NCBI GenBank assembly: GCA_030683155.1
Contig: JAUXMV010000023.1
Span: 1-64,000, forward strand
Source: Bacteroidales bacterium
GTDB taxonomy: Bacteria; Bacteroidota; Bacteroidia; Bacteroidales; F082
DNA: 64,000 nucleotides
Direction of reading: 5' to 3'
The position numbers and the translations under genes were made by a program. The notes beneath the pieces are model-generated. The model did not search any database. It was not told where the DNA came from and saw nothing but the letters and a program-made list of their open reading frames with translations. This document shows positions 35,370 to 44,902 of the stretch, piece by piece. How positions within the stretch are numbered: position 1 is the first letter of the stretch; each line of letters opens with the position of its first letter.

Positions 35370-37322
35370 TTATTTGCTTGCTTTAGTTTTTTCTATCAGC
35401 TCTTTTGTTTTTATGAGTGCCGAAATACTCCATGCCTGTGAAATAGCCCCCCGTGATTCGTGTGGTGGATCACCATCGAATATCTCCGAAATGGATCCAA
35501 GTCCACCTTCAAAAACAGCTGGTTCAAAATTGGCATAAATTTCTTGTATAAATGGCAATCCTGATTTGCCATGAAGTCTCAACCATGCCTTGCAGAAGTG
35601 AGATATAAGCCATGGAAAAACAGTGCCCTGATGGTAGGCCAGATGGCGCTCTGTTTGATTTCCCGCGTAAACTCCTTTATACAAGGGGTGTGTTGGCGTT
35701 AGCGACCGAAGTCCCCTGTCAGTCAATAAATCCGATTTAATTCGCTTTAATACAGCATTTTGCATTTCTTCAGTAATAGGACTGAATGGCATTGAAGCTG
35801 CAAGTAACATATTTGGTCGGATCGTCCAGTCTTTTATACCTTCATAAACATAATCAGCTAAGTAACCTTTTTTCTCATCCCAGAAAGTTTCAATGAATGA
35901 AGCTTTAATTTTTTCCGGAACAGATTTCCATTCATTTAAAAATGCAGTGTCATCTGAAATTTCAGCCAATTCTATTGCATAGCAAACCGCATTGTACCAT
36001 AATGCATTTACTTCTACGGCCATTCCTGAACGTGGTGTGATTGGTTTTCCATTATTGAAAACATCCATCCATGTAAGTGCCATTCCAGGACCGCCAGCAG
36101 TTATCAGGCAATTGTCAAGCATCTTTATGTTGTATTCAGTGCCTTCACGATAACCTTCCAGAATTGTTAAAAGTACTTTTTTGTATTTCTTCCAGATTTC
36201 GGCATGATTGTTCTTTGAAGATGAATATTGCTGGAGGCACCAAAAGAACCATAGCGGAGAATCAACGGATTCATAGTCAGGCTGGTTGGTTTTTCCGATA
36301 TTTGGAAAAAGAGGCCCCTTCATTGTCGATATCATTGTATCTATAACAGCTTTAAAGCTCGCTTCATCACCTCTGCTTAGCGTTACGCCGGGAAGTGCAA
36401 TAAAAGTGTCGCGACCCCATGTTCCAAACCATGGGAATCCAGCCATGATTTCAGTTTTATTCTTACTTTTTACTAAAAATTGTTCTGCAGAGTTTAATAA
36501 ACAGTTTTCAAAATTATTCCGGGGAATACGTTTTTTAATTTCTGCATTAAAATGTCGGTTCAAGGTATCAGTTTTGATCTCGTCAAGACCTGCCGAAACA
36601 ACAATGCTTTCTCCTTTTTTAAGATCAACTTCGAAAAAGCCCGGTACAAACAGGTCTTCCTGATGTGGAAGTCCAAGTTCTTTTTCACGAATATACTCGA
36701 TGTTGAAATACCAATCAGGTACATGTGTATATTCTGTGTCTTTCGAAATCTGAAAATGAACGCGTGAGTATCCGTTATACATTTGCCATGAAACGCCTTT
36801 CTGGCAAGGCTCATACTTGATATTTGCATCGATATTGGCTCTTGTCAGTTGATGAACATTTCTGAATGCTAAGAAAGGTTTTAGGCGCAAGGTAGTTTTG
36901 GAATGAGCTTCTTCAAGAGTATAGCGAATCATTATACGCGCTTCATTAACGGCAAAGAGTATCTCTTTGCTCAGAACAACCCCTCCAACACGGTAAGTGA
37001 TTTTTGGAATGGGTTCAGCCGTGAAGGCGCGCAGATATTTATGACCTTTTGGATTGTAAGTGCCATTAGGATACATTCTTACGCCAAAATTAAATTCCTC
37101 GTTATGCTGAATGATAGTTTCATCAATAGAGGAAAGCAAAACATGATTATTGTGATCAAGCCAAGGCTGAGGCACAACAAGCAATCCGTGTGATTTTCGG
37201 GTATTGCATCCTGCAATGGTAGTGCTGGAATAAGCTCCGGATCTGTTTGCACGCAATAATTCACGGGAAAGAGCAAACTCCAGATTGATCAATTGTGTTT
37301 TTTCGAAGGATATGTAACTCAT
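35370..37322 (-). CDS. Glycogen debranching enzyme (amylo-alpha-1,6-glucosidase, GH133)
   Basis: This 650-residue cytoplasmic enzyme hydrolyses alpha-1,6 branch points of glycogen. Residues about 15-240 form the N-terminal beta-sandwich of the bacterial debranching type, with SGAYSSTTIAGCNTRKSHG early on. The catalytic (alpha/alpha)6 barrel follows, with GFPWFGTWGRDTFIALPG near residue 300 and a closing YHQGTVFPWL. It is the first gene of the operon and is preceded by the best promoter in the window. Confidence 0.92.
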   Translation of the reverse strand: MSYISFEKTQLINLEFALSRELLRANRSGAYSSTTIAGCNTRKSHGLLVVPQPWLDHNNHVLLSSIDETIIQHNEEFNFGVRMYPNGTYNPKGHKYLRAFTAEPIPKITYRVGGVVLSKEILFAVNEARIMIRYTLEEAHSKTTLRLKPFLAFRNVHQLTRANIDANIKYEPCQKGVSWQMYNGYSRVHFQISKDTEYTHVPDWYFNIEYIREKELGLPHQEDLFVPGFFEVDLKKGESIVVSAGLDEIKTDTLNRHFNAEIKKRIPRNNFENCLLNSAEQFLVKSKNKTEIMAGFPWFGTWGRDTFIALPGVTLSRGDEASFKAVIDTMISTMKGPLFPNIGKTNQPDYESVDSPLWFFWCLQQYSSSKNNHAEIWKKYKKVLLTILEGYREGTEYNIKMLDNCLITAGGPGMALTWMDVFNNGKPITPRSGMAVEVNALWYNAVCYAIELAEISDDTAFLNEWKSVPEKIKASFIETFWDEKKGYLADYVYEGIKDWTIRPNMLLAASMPFSPITEEMQNAVLKRIKSDLLTDRGLRSLTPTHPLYKGVYAGNQTERHLAYHQGTVFPWLISHFCKAWLRLHGKSGLPFIQEIYANFEPAVFEGGLGSISEIFDGDPPHESRGAISQAWSISALIKTKELIEKTKASK

Positions 37323-37365
37323 AATGAGATTATTGCTTTAACTTTCAACCTTATTGTATCATGTA

Positions 37366-37396
37366 CAAAATTAAACAGAATTAAGCTACAATCAAA
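37366..37396 (-). promoter_or_regulatory. Promoter of the glycogen operon
   Basis: On the minus strand TTTG (37396-37393) and TAATTTTG (37373-37366) are separated by exactly 19 bases, a near-ideal Bacteroidota promoter. The predicted leader is about 37 bases. Confidence 0.82.
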
Positions 37397-37472
37397 ATAA
37401 AGATGCAATTGTTTACCAGAATAATAAATATAACTCTTTGAAAATATGGACAAAACAAAAGCTTAAATACAA

Positions 37473-37480
37473 TATTTTTG
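37473..37480 (+). promoter_or_regulatory. Candidate -7 element of the S9 peptidase gene
   Basis: TATTTTTG lies 60 bases before the ATG at 37541. No TTTG is found at the usual spacing. It diverges from the glycogen operon promoter about 80 bases away. Confidence 0.5.
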
Positions 37481-37540
37481 CAATCAGTTTTTTTTCAAAC
37501 GGTTGCAATTTTTTTAATTCACTCTTTTAAATAATTGATT

Positions 37541-40342
37541 ATGCGTTCATTAATTTCTTTGTTTCTGCTCCTCATATTGGGGTTTAATTCAAAAAGTCAG
37601 GATTGTAAACCATTGGAATTAGGTGTTTATTCTGATTGGAAAGAACTGAATAACCCTGTAATTTCTGTTGATGGAAGCAAAGTGGTTTACGAATTAGCCC
37701 CACAAAAAGGTGATAGAAAACTCATCGTTTACGACCGTGAAAAACAAAAGTTTGATACGCTAGATAGAGGCTATAATGCAGTCTTTATGGCTGATTCTAA
37801 AGTTCTTGTATATAAGATATCACCTCCATATGCGCTTATTCGGAAACAACAGCTGGATGGCGTGAAGAAAGAAAAACAACACAAAGATTCTCTTGGAATT
37901 TTTCTTTTTGAAAAAGACACAATCATAAAATTCCAGGAAATTAACACTGTGAAGTTTTCTTCAAAAGAAGGTTCTTTAGTAGCCTGGATGCATGATGAGA
38001 ACTTCAGTCCAAAACGCGACACTGCATCTCAGGATAGTACTTCAAAAACTAAACCTGAAAAGAAAAAAACAAAATCCAAATCCAAAACTTCCTTTTTTCA
38101 GGTTTTTGATGTTGCTTCCGGAAAGTTAGAGAGTTACAAAGATGTTAGTGAGTTTGAAGTTTCAGATTTTGGAAATGCATTAAGTTTTGTAAAGCAGACG
38201 AATGACAGCATAGATTCGGTATTTGTGTTTAAATATCACTCAAACCTTGAAACTGCTCAACAAATTTTTGAAGGTCAGGGTGTAGTTAAGAATATTTCGT
38301 TTGATGAAATCGGAAGCCAGATCGCATTTTTATACTCAGCTGATACATCCAAACGACAGGTTTTTTCATTGGCTTTTATGGGTCAGAAAGATTTCCATGC
38401 CAGAATTATCGCTGATTCATTGCACATATCGCTGCCAAAAAACTGGGTTGCAAGTGAACACTTCAAACCGAAATTTTCGGAAGATGGAACGGCGCTTTAT
38501 TTTGGAATAGCCCCTAAACCATTGCCTCGCTTCAAAGATTCACTTACGGCCGATGAAAAAGTAAGTGTGGATATTTGGAACTGGAAAGATGGTCAATTAC
38601 AAACTCAGCAACTGAAAAATCGTGAGCGTGAACAGAAGAGGACTTATCTGGCAGTTTACTATCCAAAGCAAAATAAGCTTATTCCATTGGCTACGGACGA
38701 AATTTCTGATGTCAGACCTGACTATAAACTGCATAGAAATTTCATGATTGGGACAAACAGCAAGCCCTATGAGCACCTGTCAAGCTGGGAGCAAACACGC
38801 TATGCTGATCTGTACTTAATCAACAGAACCACAGGCAGCTCAAAGCTGCTTATGCAAAAAGCAAATTCTTTTTTTTCGCTTTCACCTTCATCGGATTACC
38901 TGCTTTTTTACAAAACATCAGACAGCAGCTGGTATAGCATGCACACAAAGAATCAGTTAGTGAAAAAACTTACAACCAATTCATTGGATATCTTTTACGA
39001 TGAAGAAAATGATATTCCAAAAGAGGCTGGACCTTATGGTTTTGCTGGCTGGTTAGAAGGTGATAAGGCCATTGTTTACAGTCGTTACAACCTTTGGCTT
39101 CTCGATCTGAAATCAAGCAAAGCGACTCCTTTAATAAAAGAAACTGAAGCAAAGCGATACCGTTACGTACCACTGGAAAAAGATGAACCGCTTTTGCCCG
39201 CACTAGTCTATCTTTCGGTATTTGACGAAAAAACAAAACAGTCTGGTTTTGCCTCATTAGAGGTTTCATCACAAAAAGTTACACCACTCCTCTACGACGA
39301 GGCGCGTTTTACAGGTTTGATGAAGGCGAAAAATGTGAACCGCTTCTTGTTCAGGAAAGAACGTTTTGATCTTTATCCAGATTTATATATAACCGAAAGT
39401 GATTTTAAGAATTCAGTTCAAATAAGTGAAGCTAATCCTCAACAGAAGAACTATTGCTGGGGAAGTGTGCAATTGGTTAAATGGCAGTCATTTAATGCAG
39501 AACCTTTGGAAGGTCTTTTGTATTTTCCGGCTAACTTCAGCAGCGATTCCACTTACCCCATGGTGGTTTATTTTTATGAACGACACAGCCACGATTTATT
39601 CCGGCATATAACTCCAAGGCCATCTCGGTCTGTGATTAATATCAGTGAGTATGCCAGCAGAGGCTACTTTGTTTTCACTCCCGATATAGTTTATGAAGAT
39701 GCCCGACCCGGCCAAAGTGCCTACAATTCTGTCATTAGTGGTACTCAATCTCTTTTAGAGCGTTTTCCCCAGATCGATAGGAAGAGACTTGGTTTGCAGG
39801 GCCAAAGCTGGGGCGGTTATCAAATTGCCTGGCTGATAACGAGAACAAATTTATTTAGTGCAGCAATGGCAGGCGCTCCGGTGAGCAATATGACAAGTGC
39901 ATATGGTGGAATCCGTTGGGAAAGTGGCGTCGTCAGGGCATTTCAATACGAGGAAGGTCAAAGTAGAATAGGAGGGTCACTTTGGGAAAAGTTACCGGAT
40001 TACATCGAAAACTCGCCTTTGTTTTTTGCCGACAGGGTTCAGACACCTTTGCTTATTATGAGCAATGATGCCGATGGCGCTGTCCCCTGGTATCAAGGCA
40101 TCGAGTATTTTACTGCCTTGCGAAGATTGGGTAAGCCTGTATGGATGCTCAACTACAATAATGGGCCTCACAATTTAACACGAAGGGCTGATATGGAAGA
40201 TCTTACTGTAAGATTACAGCAGTTTTTTGATCATTATCTCAAAGCTTTGCCAGAGCCAGTTTGGATGAAAACGGGTGTTAAAGCAATTGATAAAGGCGTC
40301 AAAACTGGTTTTGAATGGGCTGATGAGAGCGGCACTGATTGA
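37541..40342 (+). CDS. Secreted S9-family prolyl oligopeptidase-like peptidase
   Basis: This protein of 933 residues has a signal peptide (MRSLISLFLLLILGFNSKSQ), a long beta-propeller-type region (about 40-650) and a C-terminal alpha/beta-hydrolase domain. The catalytic Ser is in GQSWGGYQIAW, with Asp in NDADGAVPW and His in NGPHNL. Such periplasmic serine peptidases cleave oligopeptides, often after Pro. A Lys/Thr-rich stretch near residue 170 (TKPEKKKTKSKSK) is unusual and may be a flexible loop. The ATG at 37541 is preferred to a TTG two codons earlier. Confidence 0.9.
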   Translation: MRSLISLFLLLILGFNSKSQDCKPLELGVYSDWKELNNPVISVDGSKVVYELAPQKGDRKLIVYDREKQKFDTLDRGYNAVFMADSKVLVYKISPPYALIRKQQLDGVKKEKQHKDSLGIFLFEKDTIIKFQEINTVKFSSKEGSLVAWMHDENFSPKRDTASQDSTSKTKPEKKKTKSKSKTSFFQVFDVASGKLESYKDVSEFEVSDFGNALSFVKQTNDSIDSVFVFKYHSNLETAQQIFEGQGVVKNISFDEIGSQIAFLYSADTSKRQVFSLAFMGQKDFHARIIADSLHISLPKNWVASEHFKPKFSEDGTALYFGIAPKPLPRFKDSLTADEKVSVDIWNWKDGQLQTQQLKNREREQKRTYLAVYYPKQNKLIPLATDEISDVRPDYKLHRNFMIGTNSKPYEHLSSWEQTRYADLYLINRTTGSSKLLMQKANSFFSLSPSSDYLLFYKTSDSSWYSMHTKNQLVKKLTTNSLDIFYDEENDIPKEAGPYGFAGWLEGDKAIVYSRYNLWLLDLKSSKATPLIKETEAKRYRYVPLEKDEPLLPALVYLSVFDEKTKQSGFASLEVSSQKVTPLLYDEARFTGLMKAKNVNRFLFRKERFDLYPDLYITESDFKNSVQISEANPQQKNYCWGSVQLVKWQSFNAEPLEGLLYFPANFSSDSTYPMVVYFYERHSHDLFRHITPRPSRSVINISEYASRGYFVFTPDIVYEDARPGQSAYNSVISGTQSLLERFPQIDRKRLGLQGQSWGGYQIAWLITRTNLFSAAMAGAPVSNMTSAYGGIRWESGVVRAFQYEEGQSRIGGSLWEKLPDYIENSPLFFADRVQTPLLIMSNDADGAVPWYQGIEYFTALRRLGKPVWMLNYNNGPHNLTRRADMEDLTVRLQQFFDHYLKALPEPVWMKTGVKAIDKGVKTGFEWADESGTD

Positions 40343-40344
40343 CT

Positions 40345-40378
40345 TTTGAAAAAGTTAAGCTTCGAAGCCTTATCTTTG
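40345..40378 (+). promoter_or_regulatory. Promoter of prfC
   Basis: TTTG (40345-40348) and TATCTTTG (40371-40378) are 22 bases apart. The start of transcription would fall about 13 bases before the ATG at 40398. Confidence 0.72.
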
Positions 40379-40397
40379 CCAAAAATTTTATTTGAGC

Positions 40398-41972
40398 ATG
40401 AGTCTTATTCAGGAGATTAAACGCAGGAGAACATTTGCTATTATCAGCCATCCCGATGCCGGAAAAACAACGCTAACCGAAAAACTGTTGCTTTTTGGAG
40501 GTGCCATTCAGGTAGCCGGAGCCGTTAAGTCGAACAAAATTACCAAGACAGCTACCTCTGACTGGATGGAAATCGAACGGCAGCGCGGCATTTCTGTTGC
40601 AACATCTGTAATGGGTTTTGAATACAAAGATTTGAAAATAAACATACTCGATACTCCTGGTCACCAGGATTTTGCCGAGGATACTTTTCGCACACTTACT
40701 GCTGTGGATAGTGTTATAGTTGTGATTGACGTTGCAAAAGGCGTTGAACCTCAAACGGAAAAATTGGTTAAGGTTTGCCGGATGCGTAAAACCCCCATAA
40801 TCGTTTTTATTAACAAACTTGATCGTCCTGGAAAGGATGGATTTGAACTGCTGGATGAGATTGAACAAAAACTCGACCTCAGGGTAACTCCGCTAAGCTG
40901 GCCTATAAATATGGGTCCAAAATTTAAAGGGGTATACAATATTTTTGAACAAAGCCTTTATCTTTTTGAGGCCAACAAGCAGCGTGTCGAAAAGGGTGTT
41001 TCTTTTGATGATATCAACAATCCTTTCCTCGTGCAGTACATTGGAGATGATGCTGCGACTTTACGTGAAGAAATAAGTCTTATTAAAGGTGTCTATCCTG
41101 AATTTGAGGTCGAAGAATACCTCAAAGGTGAGGTATGTCCTGTTTTTTTTGGCAGTGCACTGAATAATTTCGGAGTAAAAGAACTTCTTGATTGTTTTAT
41201 CCATATTGCACCAACCCCTGTAGGGCGCGATTCGGAAGAAAGACATGTTGATCCGGAAGAGGAGGCATTTACAGGATTTGTATTCAAAATTCATGCAAAC
41301 ATGGATCCCAATCACCGCGACAGAATAGCATTTGTGCGCGTTGTTTCAGGTAAGTTTGAACGAAACAAACCATATCACCACATGAGACTTAATCGAAAAA
41401 TTAAGTTTTCGAATCCAACTGCATTTATGGCTCAAAAAAAATCTATTGTGGATGAGATGTTTCCGGGGGATATAGTGGGTTTGTATGATGCCGGTAATTT
41501 TAAAATCGGAGACACATTGACCGAAGGTGAACTGCTTCGTTATAAAGGAATTCCAAGTTTTTCACCCGAACTATTCCGCTATGTCGAAAATGCAGATCCA
41601 ATGAAATCAAAACAGCTGGCAAAGGGTCTTGATCAGTTGACTGATGAAGGAGTAGCGCAATTATTTACAGGAAAAGCTACAGGCCGAAAAATTATCGGCA
41701 CTGTTGGAGCGCTGCAATTTGAGGTTATTCAACATCGCCTTTTACATGAATATGCTGCCAGTTGCCGCTTTGAGCATATCACTTTATACAAAACAGCATG
41801 GATTACCAGCAATAACAAAGTGATGCTTGAGGATTTCAAGGCAAGAAAGTCATCTTATATAGCTTTGGATAAAGAAGGCAGAGACGTTTTTTTGGCTGAT
41901 TCTCCATACTCACTTCAAACAGCTATGGAAAAATACCCTGACATTCGTTTTCATTTTACATCAGAGTTTTGA
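40398..41972 (+). CDS. prfC: Peptide chain release factor 3
   Basis: This GTPase removes RF1/RF2 from the ribosome after peptide release. Motifs are [15 protein letters not shown] (G1), [14 protein letters not shown] (G3) and NKLDRPG (G4). The later domains match RF3, with [12 protein letters not shown] near the C-terminus. The protein has 524 residues from the ATG at 40398; a TTG at 40392 adds two. The length is normal. Confidence 0.95.
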   Translation: MSLIQEIKRRRTFAIISHPDAGKTTLTEKLLLFGGAIQVAGAVKSNKITKTATSDWMEIERQRGISVATSVMGFEYKDLKINILDTPGHQDFAEDTFRTLTAVDSVIVVIDVAKGVEPQTEKLVKVCRMRKTPIIVFINKLDRPGKDGFELLDEIEQKLDLRVTPLSWPINMGPKFKGVYNIFEQSLYLFEANKQRVEKGVSFDDINNPFLVQYIGDDAATLREEISLIKGVYPEFEVEEYLKGEVCPVFFGSALNNFGVKELLDCFIHIAPTPVGRDSEERHVDPEEEAFTGFVFKIHANMDPNHRDRIAFVRVVSGKFERNKPYHHMRLNRKIKFSNPTAFMAQKKSIVDEMFPGDIVGLYDAGNFKIGDTLTEGELLRYKGIPSFSPELFRYVENADPMKSKQLAKGLDQLTDEGVAQLFTGKATGRKIIGTVGALQFEVIQHRLLHEYAASCRFEHITLYKTAWITSNNKVMLEDFKARKSSYIALDKEGRDVFLADSPYSLQTAMEKYPDIRFHFTSEF

Positions 41973-42155
41973 TAGTGTTGTGTTAAATTACCTCACAGCA
42001 TTTTGTAAATGAAATTGCTTATCGCTTAGTTTATAGCAATATAGCCATCTTGTAAAAGGGATAGTTCTTGGTTGTGCATTTCTGTTGAAAATATTACATG
42101 TATTTTTACCGTTCAAACGGAGATATACTAAACACAAATATGATTTTTTGTTAGC

Positions 42156-43439
42156 ATGAAAAAAATAATTTCAAGGTTCAGAATTTTAATTTTAGTCATA
42201 CTTTTTTCATTTTCAACAACGAGTGTTTTTGCTGCATATATTCTTATTCCAATGGACAGGGCTCAATCCAATCATTTAAAAGCCTATGGTATAGCCTATT
42301 GGATTTTGCAAAGGGATATTGAGATCAGCTGGCTGCTCAACTATCGTGGCGGAAGTTATCTTATTCCGTATCATGAGGCTTTTGAAAAAGAATGTAAACT
42401 TCGAAATGTAAGCTATCAGGTAATTGCAGATGCGCAGGCAAATGCAATTCTTTATGAAATTGGTGATATGGGGAGCAATATGGACGAAATGAAGTTGCAG
42501 AAGGTGCCGAAGATAGCCGTGTATTCCCCAAAAAATAAACTTCCCTGGGACGATGCCGTTACGCTCGTTCTGTCATATGCCGAAATTCCTTATGACATTA
42601 TTTATGATGACGAAGTGCTTGATGGTGCGCTTCCGCTTTATGATTGGTTGCACCTTCATCACGAAGATTTTACCGGACAGTTTGGCAAATTCTGGGCGCG
42701 TTACCGTCACTTTCCATGGTATCAGGATGATGTAAGAACACAGGAGGCTACTGCAGCAAGACACGGTTTTCAAAAGGTTTCTCAATTGAAACTGGCTGTT
42801 GTAAATAAGATAAGGGAGTTCGTCGCTGGTGGAGGATATATGTTTGCAATGTGTTCTGCAACTGATAGTTATGACGTGGCTTTGGCAGCTGAAGGACTTG
42901 ATATCTGTGATGTAATGTTTGATGGAGACCCAATTAGACCAGGTGATCCTGAAAGACTGAACTACCACAATTGTTTTGCTTTTACAGATTTCTCGGTTGT
43001 AACCAATCCAACCGAATATGAAATCTCAAATATTGATGTCACAAATTACAGGTCGCGAAGCATCAACCAAAGCAACGACTTTTTTACATTATTCGATTTT
43101 TCGGCAAAATGGGATCCTGTTCCCACCATGCTGACACAGAATCACGAAAAGGTTTTAAAAGGATTTATGGGTCAGACAACAGCTTTCAACAAAGATTTTG
43201 TTAAGTCAGAAGTAATTGTTTTGGGGGACAACAAATCCTTTCATGAAGACCGATACATTCACGGAACATTCGGAAACGGTTTCTGGACTTTTTACGGAGG
43301 CCATGACCCTGAGGATTATCAGCATTTGGTTGGCGACCCTCCAACAGAACTGGATATGTATCCAAATTCGCCTGGTTACAGACTTATTTTAAACAATGTT
43401 TTGTTTCCGGCTGCAAAGAAAAAGAAGCAGAAAACTTAG
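42156..43439 (+). CDS. Secreted protein of unknown function, often labelled asparagine synthetase B
   Basis: This protein of 427 residues has a signal peptide (ILILVILFSFSTTSVFAA). It matches a conserved Bacteroidota family carried in databases as asparagine synthetase B. The label is not supported by sequence: there is no N-terminal catalytic Cys2 glutaminase, and no SGGxDS ATP-pyrophosphatase loop. The segment FVAGGGYMFAMCSATDSYDV rather suggests a class I glutamine amidotransferase-like fold, with a Cys at the nucleophile-like elbow. Conserved pieces include LIPMDRAQSNHLKAYG and LLNYRGGSYL. Its job in the periplasm is unknown. It stands alone. Confidence 0.75.
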   Translation: MKKIISRFRILILVILFSFSTTSVFAAYILIPMDRAQSNHLKAYGIAYWILQRDIEISWLLNYRGGSYLIPYHEAFEKECKLRNVSYQVIADAQANAILYEIGDMGSNMDEMKLQKVPKIAVYSPKNKLPWDDAVTLVLSYAEIPYDIIYDDEVLDGALPLYDWLHLHHEDFTGQFGKFWARYRHFPWYQDDVRTQEATAARHGFQKVSQLKLAVVNKIREFVAGGGYMFAMCSATDSYDVALAAEGLDICDVMFDGDPIRPGDPERLNYHNCFAFTDFSVVTNPTEYEISNIDVTNYRSRSINQSNDFFTLFDFSAKWDPVPTMLTQNHEKVLKGFMGQTTAFNKDFVKSEVIVLGDNKSFHEDRYIHGTFGNGFWTFYGGHDPEDYQHLVGDPPTELDMYPNSPGYRLILNNVLFPAAKKKKQKT

Positions 43440-43452
43440 TATTTCTAAACTG

Positions 43453-43971
43453 CTACCTTCTTCTTATCCAGGTTTCATAGCGATAACTGAAATCAACACT
43501 GCTGTCGTCCTGTATGATTTCTTTTTCGATTAATTCCCATTCAGAAAAATTAATTTCAGAGAAAAAAGTATCTGCGTCAAAGTCTTTTTCTACAATGGTG
43601 AGATACAATTTATCAGCAATGGGTAAAAATTGTTCATACACCTGCCCGCCGCCGATGATAAAGACTTCAGTTTCATTTTCAATTTTTTTCAGCGCATCTT
43701 CAATTGAATAAGCTGTTTCGCAGCCGCCGCCAAAACAGTCTGTTAGTTTATCTGAAAGGACAATATTTCTCCTTTTTGGCAAAGGCCCGGAGGGGAGTGA
43801 AAACAGCGTTCTTTTTCCCATAATCACTGAATGGCCGGCTGTCAGGCGCTTAAAACGTTTTAAGTCGTTTGAGATATGCCATAGCAGTTGATTGTCTTTG
43901 CCGATCGCATTGTTTTGCGCGATGGCAACAATGATTGAGAGAATGGGACCTGTTTTTTTTATTTCATGCAT
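43453..43971 (-). CDS. folA: Dihydrofolate reductase
   Basis: The enzyme reduces dihydrofolate to tetrahydrofolate with NADPH, recycling the product of the thymidylate synthase gene just upstream. Motifs are IVAIAQNNAIGKDNQLLWH at the N-terminus, MGKRTLFSLP, and FIIGGGQVYEQF. The length of 172 residues is normal. It starts 10 bases after thyA ends. Confidence 0.95.
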   Translation of the reverse strand: MHEIKKTGPILSIIVAIAQNNAIGKDNQLLWHISNDLKRFKRLTAGHSVIMGKRTLFSLPSGPLPKRRNIVLSDKLTDCFGGGCETAYSIEDALKKIENETEVFIIGGGQVYEQFLPIADKLYLTIVEKDFDADTFFSEINFSEWELIEKEIIQDDSSVDFSYRYETWIRRR

Positions 43972-43981
43972 AAATAGTCAT

Positions 43982-44806
43982 TTAAATGGCAATTTCTCCT
44001 TTAATGTGTGGATGAGGATCATAGCTTTCCAAAGAAAAATCATTTATTGAAAACCCAAAAATATCTTTAACATCCGGGTTGATATTCATTTTTGGTAAAG
44101 CCCTTGTATCGCGCGAAATCTGCAGTTTCGCCTGATCAAGATGATTGAGATAAATATGTGCATCGCCAAGTGTAAGTATAAATTCACTTGCTATAAGACC
44201 TGTAACCTGCGCTACCATCATGGTTAGCAGGGCGTAGGAAGCGATGTTAAATGGAACGCCAAGAAAAATATCTGCACTGCGTTGATACATCTGACATGAA
44301 AGCTTCCCGCCTGCAACATAAAACTGAAACCATGCATGGCAGGGTGGAAGGGCTGCTTTTCCGAGTGCAACGTTTTCTGAAAAACTCTTTCCTGGTATCG
44401 GCAAAACTGATGGATTCCAGGCAGCAACAATATGTCGGCGGCTATCAGGGTTGTTGCGGATGTTTTGAATCACTTCACTTATCTGATCGATGCCTTCGTT
44501 GTTCCAGTTGCGCCATTGCGCCCCATAAACCGGCCCAAGATCACCATTTTCATCGGCCCATTCGTTCCAGATTGAAACTTTGTTTTCTTTCAAATAGCCA
44601 ATATTTGTATCGCCTTGAAGAAACCAAAGCAGTTCGTGAATGATCGACCTGAGGTGAAGTTTTTTTGTGGTCAGCAACGGAAAACCATCTTCAAGATCAA
44701 AACGCATTTGATGCCCGAAAACACTCAGGGTGCCAGTACCGGTTCTATCCTCCTTTTTTTCACCTTTTTCAAGTACGACCTTTATTAGTTCAAGATATTG
44801 ACGCAT
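43982..44806 (-). CDS. thyA: Thymidylate synthase
   Basis: The enzyme methylates dUMP to dTMP with methylenetetrahydrofolate. The phosphate-binding DRTGTGT, the catalytic Cys in [11 protein letters not shown] and the dUMP-binding [13 protein letters not shown] are present. The 274 residues are slightly more than the E. coli length. The last gene of the operon, folA, follows directly. Confidence 0.97.
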   Translation of the reverse strand: MRQYLELIKVVLEKGEKKEDRTGTGTLSVFGHQMRFDLEDGFPLLTTKKLHLRSIIHELLWFLQGDTNIGYLKENKVSIWNEWADENGDLGPVYGAQWRNWNNEGIDQISEVIQNIRNNPDSRRHIVAAWNPSVLPIPGKSFSENVALGKAALPPCHAWFQFYVAGGKLSCQMYQRSADIFLGVPFNIASYALLTMMVAQVTGLIASEFILTLGDAHIYLNHLDQAKLQISRDTRALPKMNINPDVKDIFGFSINDFSLESYDPHPHIKGEIAI

Positions 44807-44902
44807 GAGTCATTGTTTTAGTATATCTAAATCAGTGTTTTAGATGTTTGACAATTTCATTTAATGTTAAATTTCGTGTTTGCCTTAATTCGGTTAGACA
44901 CA

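Noticed and set aside
44820..44846. Hairpin ATCTAAA/TTTAGAT before thyA
   Set aside because: A 7-bp A/T-rich stem without a T tail or conserved context is too weak to call.
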